Source of the DNA: Bacillus sp. E(2018)
Lineage (GTDB): Bacteria; Bacillota; Bacilli; Bacillales; Fictibacillaceae
Length of the DNA: 64,000 nt
Reading direction: 5' to 3'
NCBI RefSeq assembly: GCF_005503015.1
Contig: NZ_SCOL01000006.1
Location: 1 to 64,000, forward strand
A program made the position numbers and the translations under genes. Position 1 is the stretch's first letter. Each line of letters begins with the position of its first letter. Below, piece after piece: positions 53,171 through 59,789 of this stretch. The notes below the pieces were generated by a model that ran no database searches, was not told the DNA's origin, and worked only from the letters and a program-made list of their open reading frames with translations.

Positions 53171-54940
53171 ATGGATTATTTTCGTTCAGAAAAAGGAAAT
53201 ACGTTAATTATTGTTCTCCTAATGATTGTTATTTTCACTGTTGCAGGACTATCCTTGATTTCCACCACATTTAGTGGTGTAAAGAAAACCGACGCTCGTG
53301 AAACTCAAATCAAGTCGGTTGAGCTTGCTGAAAAAGGAATTGATTATGTTTCCGTTCTTTTAGAAGAAAAATCAAAAAACTATATAGATCTTACTACTAA
53401 AGATTTCGATTTAGCTCTAAAGAATCTATTAAGCAAATATGAAGTGGAAAAACCAGATGATCCTTTCTTAACGAATTCTCTTATACCTACTGATGAAGGA
53501 ATCGTAAAAGTAAAGATTTATGACCGAACCAAAAAAAATGCAGATCCTGATGATTTAACGCAAACCATGACTTTACATAGTGAAGCCACAGTTAATGGAA
53601 AGAAAAAAACGTTAATATCTAAAATTCAGCTTGGTGGTAGACAAACACCCGAAGCTCTAAATTATGCATTAGGCGCATATAATCCATTTCCTTGTACACC
53701 AGTACCAAGCTGTAATTCTTCTACAGATGATGGAAACATGTTCTTACATGGAGGGGTTGCGATTAAAGGGGATGTATACGTAGAGGGGAACTTAATAACA
53801 AGAAATAAGGGGATCGAAGGCAGAGATAATAATTGGATTACGTCCGACCTTCCAAGCATCGAAGGGCTCAACGGTAAAAAAGCAAATCTAATCATGCAAG
53901 GAAATATTTTTAAAGCTACCCAGTCAGATGGGACATTAAATTATAGCGAGCATATTCTCAGAAAAAACTTTTCTGGCTATAATAGCATCGATAAAAATAA
54001 TCCTCAATCCGCTTTCACATCTTTTTATGAACCAAAACGAGAATTTGTCCCTGCAGTAAGTTCAAGAATTCCAAATTTCAAACCTATAGATATTACCGGA
54101 GAAAAGTCACAGTTTTACTTCCCTGAAAATAAAGGAGATAAGGAAAACAGACCAAACTTTAATAATAAGCCTAACAACGAAAACATTAGAAACATGTTTG
54201 CAAATAAAAATGTTTATTTAACCTCAAATAAAGACGTAGTAATCAACGGGAGTTTTACTTTTAATCGATTAGGTATGAGTGACACAGACCAAACAAATGT
54301 CACCATGAGAAGTGATAAATCAGAACCTAATAAAATACTGTTCAAACAAGGAGCTTATATAAACGGTAATCTAACCATCGGTAATACTAGCTCTGATGGT
54401 GAACATTATTATTCTAATTACTATGAAAAATTCGAAATAGATGGACCCATTTATGTAAATGGTAACTTAACCATTCAATCAGCATTTGTTAAATTCAACT
54501 CTACAATTTATGTTACAGGAACCACAACGATTCGGTTCTCAAGACTGGAAGGTATTAAAGGTTCGGACCAGATAGAAAAATCTGTTGTTCTTTTTGGAAA
54601 ACGTCCTATCCTCATTTCCAATAATAATGTTTATGGAGATGAAGCAAACATCATTCGTGGTTTCTTTTACACAGAAGACCTTATGGAAATCTATGGAGTA
54701 GGTTCAAATGTAGAAATACAAGGCGGTGTCTTTGGCAGGAAGGTTGTTCTAAATGCAACTCGCGGAAGAGTATGGCGGTTCTTTTTTAATGACTATTACG
54801 ATAATAATCAGCACAATATATCACCAGATAGATCTAGATTACGAATTACTTATAATCCCGAGTTGATCAAGAATCCTCCTTCGGGACTGCCCAAAGTTAA
54901 AGAATTAAGTGTGACTAGGTTAGGAAGAGAAATAAAATAA
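53171..54940 (+). CDS. Large PilX-like minor pilin, candidate tip protein
   Basis: 589 aa. The N-terminus EKGNTLIIVLLMIVIFTVAG is a prepilin-like hydrophobic helix lacking the +5 Glu, as in GspK/PilX-type proteins. The large outer region has recurrent short beta motifs around Asn-Gly (IKGDVYVEGNL, VVINGSFTF, YINGNLTI, IYVNGNLTI, IYVTGTTTI), suggesting a right-handed beta-helix or bactofilin-like repeat. A CTPVPSC pair may be disulfide-linked. The size fits a tip adhesin of the pilus. GGAGG lies just before the start. Adhesion is inference only. Confidence 0.75.
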   Translation: MDYFRSEKGNTLIIVLLMIVIFTVAGLSLISTTFSGVKKTDARETQIKSVELAEKGIDYVSVLLEEKSKNYIDLTTKDFDLALKNLLSKYEVEKPDDPFLTNSLIPTDEGIVKVKIYDRTKKNADPDDLTQTMTLHSEATVNGKKKTLISKIQLGGRQTPEALNYALGAYNPFPCTPVPSCNSSTDDGNMFLHGGVAIKGDVYVEGNLITRNKGIEGRDNNWITSDLPSIEGLNGKKANLIMQGNIFKATQSDGTLNYSEHILRKNFSGYNSIDKNNPQSAFTSFYEPKREFVPAVSSRIPNFKPIDITGEKSQFYFPENKGDKENRPNFNNKPNNENIRNMFANKNVYLTSNKDVVINGSFTFNRLGMSDTDQTNVTMRSDKSEPNKILFKQGAYINGNLTIGNTSSDGEHYYSNYYEKFEIDGPIYVNGNLTIQSAFVKFNSTIYVTGTTTIRFSRLEGIKGSDQIEKSVVLFGKRPILISNNNVYGDEANIIRGFFYTEDLMEIYGVGSNVEIQGGVFGRKVVLNATRGRVWRFFFNDYYDNNQHNISPDRSRLRITYNPELIKNPPSGLPKVKELSVTRLGREIK

Positions 54941-54967
54941 GAGTAGCCTTCCTTTGAGGGCTACTCT
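54940..54967. terminator. Terminator between the minor pilin operon and the DUF5658 gene
   Basis: AGAGTAGCC (54940-54948) and GGCTACTCT (54959-54967), followed by TTTATG on the plus strand. Confidence 0.7.
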
Positions 54968-54979
54968 TTATGTTCACTG

Positions 54980-55291
54980 TTAAAAAAACTTAACATTAAG
55001 ATATACATGCCAAGCGATAACAAAAAAATAAATAACGAAGGCAACGTATAATAGCTTTTGTACCCATCTTCGCAATGAAACTAATCCAACGGCGACAATC
55101 AAATATGAAAATACAAACTTTACCATCAAGAACAGAATCGGATCGATGGCATACAAATTTCTCATAATTGGATTTAATTCCGTTCCACCTCTTAATAATA
55201 CCTGATGAGTAAACAGAGCATCAGCTGCATTAAATACTGCCAAACCTATACAAATCCACAAATGCCGCTGAAACTGAAATATACGCTCCAT
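54980..55291 (-). CDS. DUF5658-like small membrane protein
   Basis: About 103 aa, three hydrophobic helices. The AADALFTHQVLLRGGTELNP segment (Asn-Pro with upstream Asp) is typical of DUF5658. Function unknown. The start was set at ATG 55291, nine nucleotides after AGGAG; another ATG two codons upstream is too close to that site. Confidence 0.7.
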   Translation of the reverse strand: MERIFQFQRHLWICIGLAVFNAADALFTHQVLLRGGTELNPIMRNLYAIDPILFLMVKFVFSYLIVAVGLVSLRRWVQKLLYVAFVIYFFVIAWHVYLNVKFF

Positions 55292-55410
55292 CTCCATTCA
55301 CTCCTCTCTACCTTGGAGTATACCCAAAACTTAAGAAAAAGCTTACTTGAAATGTGCACCAAATAGCGACATTAGATGTCGAATTAAGTTTCTTTAGTTG
55401 AAGGAAAATA

Positions 55411-55432
55411 AAAAAAAGAACCTTAAAGGTCC
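55411..55432 (-). terminator. Terminator of the YjfB-like gene
   Basis: GAACCTT (55418-55424) pairs with AAGGTCC (55426-55432), and the minus strand continues into eight T. Confidence 0.65.
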
Positions 55433-55434
55433 CT

Positions 55435-55611
55435 TTACAGTTTCAGATCAATCTTACCACCTAGATGAGGAAGAACAGACTGTTCCAGCATCTTCGTCAA
55501 ATTCACATTGTTTTGTTCAGCAGTGTTCATCGCCATTTTCATAACAGAGATGTTCGCTTGTTGATTGAGCTGTGAGTGATTCATCATGATAGATAGTGCG
55601 GCAATGTCCAT
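55435..55611 (-). CDS. YjfB-like putative motility protein
   Basis: 58-aa ORF below usual length cut-offs: MDIAALSIMMNHSQLNQQAN, then a helical segment with AEQNNVNLTKMLEQSV. It matches the YjfB-type 'putative motility protein' family found beside flagellar genes in Bacilli. AGGTGA lies four bases before the ATG. It follows the flagellin terminator and has its own terminator. Exact function unknown. Confidence 0.75.
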   Translation of the reverse strand: MDIAALSIMMNHSQLNQQANISVMKMAMNTAEQNNVNLTKMLEQSVLPHLGGKIDLKL

Positions 55612-55679
55612 GAGTTCACCTGCTTTCAGAATTTATTAAACTAATAAAACTATGTCACTAAATAAATTATAATGTAAAA

Positions 55680-55707
55680 AAGCCACCGGGGTATATCCCG
55701 ATGACTT
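55680..55707 (-). terminator. Terminator of the flagellin transcript
   Basis: AAGCCACCGGG (55680-55690) pairs with CCCGATGACTT (55697-55707); on the minus strand TTTTTTAC follows. It lies 8 bp after the stop of hag exon 2, not after the first in-frame stop of hag. This supports a transcript spanning the intron. Confidence 0.8.
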
Positions 55708-55714
55708 AATGAGA

Positions 55715-55759
55715 TTAACGAAGAAGTTGAAGAACTCCTTGTGGTTGTTGGTTCGCTTG
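55715..55759 (-). other. hag: hag exon 2 (terminal flagellin exon)
   Basis: Reads QANQQPQGVLQLLR then TAA, the canonical C-terminus of Bacillus flagellins. It has no start or ribosome site of its own and is separated from the main hag ORF by the intron. It is joined to exon 1 only after splicing. The intron's last base is G at 55760, preceded by AA that could form P9.0 with the UU after P7. Confidence 0.8.
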
Positions 55760-56107
55760 CTTCGCGACTATGTCTTTCGATCATAGAATAGACTATATCT
55801 TCACCCTTAACATTTAAGGGGCTGGGCACTTCGAACGGTGTAACCGCCCTACGGAGTTCATTGTCATAGCCTATTGCTTTAGACAGTATCTCCTAGTCGT
55901 TGAACGTTCTCCAGAGTTTCCTCTCAGGAGCTTCGCTGCTGATTATCCAATCCTTTTAATTTTCAACCCGTCACGCTCACCGTTTCCAGTCACGTTGTGG
56001 GATAAAAGGCTCTAAGGAAGTTCCAGCAATTCACCCAGTGGTACTCTAACCCGTTACCAGATTAGACGCCCTTCTCATCATTACCTTAAGAGTTGTAAAA
56101 CTCCCTG
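55760..56107 (-). ncRNA. Group I self-splicing intron in hag (about 348 nt)
   Basis: Core elements on the minus strand: P AATTGCTGGAA (56031-56021), Q AATCAGCAGC (55944-55935), R CAACGACTA (55902-55894), S AAGATATAGTC (55801-55791). P7 is GACTA (R) with TAGTC (S). P1: exon ACGCCU (56113-56108) pairs with guide GGGCGU (56071-56066), with the required U-G at the splice site. P2 (56065-56046) follows directly. P6 (55930-55909) has a GAAA loop, and P9 is 55786-55768. The exon ends in U and the intron in G. No endonuclease ORF fits. If splicing instead follows GCT at 56126, the intron is 366 nt; that gives a textbook flagellin end, but lacks a good P1. Catalysis is predicted, not shown. Confidence 0.85.
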
Positions 56108-57418
56108 AGGCGTTTGTTGAGATTGAGCCAACATTGCTTGTGCTGCTTGAGAAAGAATAGAATTTTTTGTTTGTGTCATCATTTCTTTTGCCATATCAAC
56201 ATCACGTACACGAGACTCAGCAGCAGTTAAATTTTCAGAAGATGTATTTAAGTTATTAATTGTGTGGTCTAATCTGTTCTGATAAGCTCCAAGTTTAGCA
56301 CGTTCATCTGAAACTGTTTTAATCGCATTATCTAGAACTTCAATCGCAGCTGTTGCTTTATCTTTATCAGATATATCTAAAGCATATTCTGTTGTACCTG
56401 AATTATCTGTTGTAAGTCCAGTATTTGTGAATGATGCGCCTGTTACAGTTCCTTGAGCAGTCGATCCACTTGTACCAGAAATACCAAGTGCTAGAGAACG
56501 CATATCAGCAATAGTAATATCAAACTGTTGTCCATTATTTGATCCTGTTTGGAAGCTTAAACCACCTGTTGCGTCAGCACCTTCACTACCTACTATTGGG
56601 TTATTAATAGTAATTCCTGTTCCATCAGCATCTGATAATTGAATAGTATTATTTGTCCCTTTACTTCCAGCATAATCTCCATCAGCTTTAGCTGTTAATG
56701 TAATATCGGAACCTGATACAGCTATATCAAATTGCGCTAACTTAGATGTTGTATCTTGAGCTTGTAATTGCTGTAATCCAGCAACTAAATCGGCTGCCGT
56801 TGCAGCTCCACTATTAGTACCAACCGTAATTGTCTTTCCTGATATTACGGGGATACTGCCAGGAGTTGCTGCTCCATCTCCCACTAATGTATACTCTTCA
56901 CCATCTACTGTGAATTTGACTGTATTGGTAGAATCAGCATCAAAAGCATCCCCAATTACTATTGTATCTTGTTGTTGAACAGCAGATGAAGTATTTGCTA
57001 CATCACCATTAATTAGTTTAGTAGTATTGAACTCAGTATTATTCCCTATTCTACTAATCTCTTTAGTAAGCTCATTCATTTCTTTTTGAATTGCAGTTCT
57101 GTCATCCACATTGTTCGTATCGTTTGAACCTTGAACAGCTAACTCACGCATACGCTGTAAAATAGAATGTGTTTCATTCAAAGCACCTTCAGCAGTTTGA
57201 ATTAATGAGATAGCATCCTGACTGTTTCTTGAAGCTTGGTCCAATCCACGAATCTGTCCACGCATTTTCTCAGAAATTGCAAGACCAGCTGCATCGTCCC
57301 CAGCACGATTAATACGAAGACCTGATGATAATTTTTCCATTGATTTTGATTGAGCACCTGCAGCTGTATTCAACTGACGATACGTGTTAAGAGCCGCGAT
57401 ATTGTGATTAATTCTCAT
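56081..57418 (-). CDS. hag: Flagellin Hag (unspliced reading; exon 1 plus intron-encoded C-terminus)
   Basis: Flagellin monomer, 445 aa as read without splicing. Conserved N-terminal D0/D1 (MRINHNIAALNTYRQLN, KLSSGLRINRAGDDAAGLAI), a central Thr/Gly/Ala-rich variable region (about residues 145-335, longer than in B. subtilis Hag) and C-terminal D1/D0. It is secreted through the flagellar export apparatus with FliS. Exon 1 ends at 56108; the last eight codons here (QGVLQLLR) lie inside the intron. Splicing as drawn gives 451 aa. Spliced and unspliced mRNAs would therefore both end QGVLQLLR. Expression: sigma-D promoter and CsrA/FliW control upstream. Confidence 0.95.
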   Translation of the reverse strand: MRINHNIAALNTYRQLNTAAGAQSKSMEKLSSGLRINRAGDDAAGLAISEKMRGQIRGLDQASRNSQDAISLIQTAEGALNETHSILQRMRELAVQGSNDTNNVDDRTAIQKEMNELTKEISRIGNNTEFNTTKLINGDVANTSSAVQQQDTIVIGDAFDADSTNTVKFTVDGEEYTLVGDGAATPGSIPVISGKTITVGTNSGAATAADLVAGLQQLQAQDTTSKLAQFDIAVSGSDITLTAKADGDYAGSKGTNNTIQLSDADGTGITINNPIVGSEGADATGGLSFQTGSNNGQQFDITIADMRSLALGISGTSGSTAQGTVTGASFTNTGLTTDNSGTTEYALDISDKDKATAAIEVLDNAIKTVSDERAKLGAYQNRLDHTINNLNTSSENLTAAESRVRDVDMAKEMMTQTKNSILSQAAQAMLAQSQQTPQGVLQLLR

Positions 57419-57448
57419 TTTTATTTCCTCCTTGAATGTGTTCCGCCC

Positions 57449-57458
57449 ACGTCCTTGT
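57449..57458 (-). promoter_or_regulatory. Candidate CsrA site in the hag leader
   Basis: ACAAGGACGT closely matches the CsrA consensus (ACARGGAUGU). It lies about 20 nt upstream of the Shine-Dalgarno, whose own AAGGAGGA supplies the second GGA. Dual sites like these mediate CsrA repression of hag in B. subtilis; csrA and fliW are next door. Confidence 0.65.
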
Positions 57459-57483
57459 GGTTGGATTCTTTATTAAGACATGC

Positions 57484-57508
57484 GTACTTTTACGGCCGTT
57501 AAAAGTAC
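57484..57508 (-). promoter_or_regulatory. Perfect hairpin in the hag 5' UTR
   Basis: GTACTTTTA (57484-57492) and TAAAAGTAC (57500-57508) form a 9-bp perfect stem near the 5' end of the flagellin mRNA. Likely an mRNA-stabilising stem-loop; no T-run follows. Confidence 0.6.
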
Positions 57509-57528
57509 TGCTTGTTCCTACATTCGTT

Positions 57529-57555
57529 ATATCGGAGTAATCAGAAACTTCTTTA
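57529..57555 (-). promoter_or_regulatory. Sigma-D promoter of hag
   Basis: TAAA (57555-57552), 15-bp spacer, TCCGATAT (57536-57529). Near-perfect flagellar sigma factor promoter; start site at about 57522, giving a leader of about 104 nt. Confidence 0.9.
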
Positions 57556-57561
57556 ATAGTT

Positions 57562-57789
57562 TTACGTGTTTTTTAACTTTTTTAATGCTTTGAATGTGTT
57601 AATTGAAGTGCTTGCTGCTTGGTCATTCTCTTCTTGGATGGAAAGAAAGACTTCCTTTCGATGAATCTCTATTTGTTTAGGCGCAGAAATTCCTAATTTC
57701 ACTTGATCTCCATCTATGGATAGCACTGTTAATTCAATGTTTTCACCAATTTTAATAGCCTCTTGTAACTTTCGGGTCAATACTAGCAT
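57562..57789 (-). CDS. csrA: CsrA, translational regulator of flagellin
   Basis: 75 aa RNA-binding dimer starting [20 protein letters not shown], with conserved [14 protein letters not shown]. The C-terminal tail is somewhat longer than in gamma-proteobacteria, as needed for FliW binding in Bacilli. It represses hag translation by covering the Shine-Dalgarno. Three bases after the fliW stop. Confidence 0.95.
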   Translation of the reverse strand: MLVLTRKLQEAIKIGENIELTVLSIDGDQVKLGISAPKQIEIHRKEVFLSIQEENDQAASTSINTFKALKKLKNT

Positions 57790-57792
57790 TCT

Positions 57793-58236
57793 TTAACCCT
57801 CCTGTCCGACATTGCTAGTTTCTAATAATTCATGTCTTGTTCGATATTTGTTATCTGTAAGAATTACTTGCTTTGCTAGGTTTTCTTTTACATTTATCAC
57901 CACAGGTGCCTGAAGATTACCTGTCGATTTCTCTAGCGGTTCTTGAATCGTTAAAATGATCTGAACCAAAACATCTGATTCTTCTTTTATTTTCAATTGT
58001 TTTTGTACAGATTCTACTAATTCGAAATCATAGTTCTTAAAGAATAGAAATGGATTTGTTGTAAAAAAAGCTAGGTCTTTAGTGGACACCGATTGCAGGG
58101 TTGAAAATGGAGTTCCTTCCATAGGCAAAAAAACAAATTGTTTTTCGTCTTCAAAACCCGGTAAACCTTGTTCAAAATGTAAAATATCTTCCTCACATAT
58201 CTCTATTATTTCTTCAAATTTTGTATGAAGTATCAT
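57793..58236 (-). CDS. fliW: FliW, flagellar assembly factor and CsrA antagonist
   Basis: 147 aa beta-rich protein with LHFEQGLPGFEDEKQFVFLP near the N-terminus. FliW binds either CsrA or newly made flagellin, coupling hag translation to filament assembly. Start ATG 58236 (GGGTGA upstream), rather than the GTG three codons earlier. Confidence 0.94.
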   Translation of the reverse strand: MILHTKFEEIIEICEEDILHFEQGLPGFEDEKQFVFLPMEGTPFSTLQSVSTKDLAFFTTNPFLFFKNYDFELVESVQKQLKIKEESDVLVQIILTIQEPLEKSTGNLQAPVVINVKENLAKQVILTDNKYRTRHELLETSNVGQEG

Positions 58237-58263
58237 TGCAATCACCCTTTACCTTTTTGGTTA

Positions 58264-58818
58264 TTATGTAGTCCAATTAATTATTAAAGAAGGCATTTGT
58301 TCTATACTAACGTTTACCTTTCCGGGAGTGTACTGGTGCTGTGGTTTAATAATCGTAACATCAATCTCTGGTTTGTGAGTCTTCCAATTTAACTCCATCT
58401 CACTCGGTCGATAGTTAATTTTCACACTGTTTGCTCTGGGAATAAAGCCTATGTTAAACTCATACATCGGACTTTCACTATTCATTTTGGCATGTTCCGC
58501 TATTGGGTTGCCACCGTTCTCTACTCTCATCAAGTCGTCTCCTTCTTGAGAAATTCGAGCTAGACCAGATAGCCAATCTTCGTAACCTCTTTGTGCAAAC
58601 TCTTCAATTCTGCGCGAGACATGTTTTAAGTCCATATCAGCCCATGCCTCTGTTTGATCAATGGTTAACTGACTTGGTGTTACATTCACTTCTAGTTCTG
58701 CTTTTGGCTGCCTAATTTTTAAATCAGCGGGAGCTTGTTGGATTTCTTGAACAGGCTGCTGTGTGTGTAGTCCTATTCTAGCATTCGTTGATTCCAGTCT
58801 GAGTTGAGGAACATTCAT
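58264..58818 (-). CDS. yviE: DUF6470 family protein YviE
   Basis: 184 aa, begins MNVPQLRLESTNARIGLHTQ. Same position between flgL and fliW as B. subtilis yviE (191 aa). Beta-rich N- and C-terminal strands flank a helical centre. The C-terminus has repeated PxYTPGKVNVSIEQ-like hydrophilic strands. Function unknown; associated with flagella by location. The ATG at 58818 is eight nucleotides after GGAGG. Confidence 0.85.
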   Translation of the reverse strand: MNVPQLRLESTNARIGLHTQQPVQEIQQAPADLKIRQPKAELEVNVTPSQLTIDQTEAWADMDLKHVSRRIEEFAQRGYEDWLSGLARISQEGDDLMRVENGGNPIAEHAKMNSESPMYEFNIGFIPRANSVKINYRPSEMELNWKTHKPEIDVTIIKPQHQYTPGKVNVSIEQMPSLIINWTT

Positions 58819-58852
58819 TAGTGATCCCTCCAAAAAGTTTTATTGCAAGAAA

Positions 58853-58875
58853 AGAGCTATCACAAGGATAGCTCT
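58853..58875 (-). terminator. Intergenic hairpin between flgL and yviE
   Basis: AGAGCTATC (58853-58861) and GATAGCTCT (58867-58875), then TTTTCTTG on the minus strand. It may attenuate transcription from flgK-flgL into yviE-fliW-csrA. Confidence 0.65.
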
Positions 58876-58882
58876 CTTAGAT

Positions 58883-59779
58883 TTATCGTAAAAAGTCCAT
58901 AAGTGTCGGTTGCATGATGCGAGAACCTACTCCTAATGCCGCACGGTGCAAACTTTCTTGCATCTTTAAATCTGTAATTACACGCTCAATATCTGCATCT
59001 TCATTTTCAGAAAGTATGCGATTTGCGATGACTTCCTGCTCGCCAACTCGAGCATCTATTAGTTCTACACGATTGTATCTTGCCCCTAGTTCAGCCCGTT
59101 CAGCAACTAAATTATTAATGTGAGAATCTAACTTGTCTAGAAATCCACTAATATCTTTTCCTGAAGTACTCTCAAGAGCTTTCTTCAATTCATTAATATC
59201 CCCAAACAAACCGCTTTCCGGTGAGCCAGCTGTATGAGTAAATACGTTTTTAGGGTTGATGTTAACTGCTACTTCAATACCTTGAGACAACTCCAGATTA
59301 ACTGGATTAGGATTATCTGAAACGGTTGGTGTTTTGATAAGATCAACTGGTTTTTTCGTAGTATCATTTCCATTAAAAATGTACTTCCCAGCAACTTGTG
59401 TGTTGGCAATGGAAACGAGATGTTCTTTTAATTGCTCAATCTCTTTTCCAATCATGCCTTTTTGAGACTCTTCATACGTTCCATTGCTTGCTTGAACCGT
59501 CAACTCACGAATTCGTTGCATCACACTTGTCGCTTTATCTAGAGCAGCATCTGAATTCTCCATCCAGTTATACGCTTCAGATAGGTTTCGCTTGTATTGC
59601 TCAACCTCAGTTAAGTTTGTTCGATATGTCATGCCCTTCATTGCAACAACAGGATCGTCTGATGGACGGCTAATCTTTTTACCTGTTGTTAATTGTTCTT
59701 GTGTTTTCGCCATACTTTCATAGCTTTTACTAATATGGCGTAGCATGTTATTGGATAACATTGATTGTGTTACACGCAT
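58883..59779 (-). CDS. flgL: FlgL, hook-filament junction protein (HAP3)
   Basis: 298 aa, identical in length to B. subtilis FlgL. Flagellin-like N-terminus (MRVTQSMLSNNMLRHISKSY) and C-terminal helix. It connects FlgK to the first flagellin subunits. Ten bases after flgK. Confidence 0.95.
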   Translation of the reverse strand: MRVTQSMLSNNMLRHISKSYESMAKTQEQLTTGKKISRPSDDPVVAMKGMTYRTNLTEVEQYKRNLSEAYNWMENSDAALDKATSVMQRIRELTVQASNGTYEESQKGMIGKEIEQLKEHLVSIANTQVAGKYIFNGNDTTKKPVDLIKTPTVSDNPNPVNLELSQGIEVAVNINPKNVFTHTAGSPESGLFGDINELKKALESTSGKDISGFLDKLDSHINNLVAERAELGARYNRVELIDARVGEQEVIANRILSENEDADIERVITDLKMQESLHRAALGVGSRIMQPTLMDFLR

Positions 59780-59789
59780 TTAGTTGCAC

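Noticed and set aside
55715..56107. Second flagellin C-terminus as a decayed tandem hag pseudogene
   Set aside because: Only the last 15 codons are present, with no upstream flagellin sequence. The gap contains ordered group I core elements, and the terminator lies after this segment.
55760..56107. Intron as a group II intron or IS element
   Set aside because: No domain V-like hairpin, no reverse transcriptase or transposase ORF, and no terminal inverted repeats. The P/Q/R/S elements fit group I.
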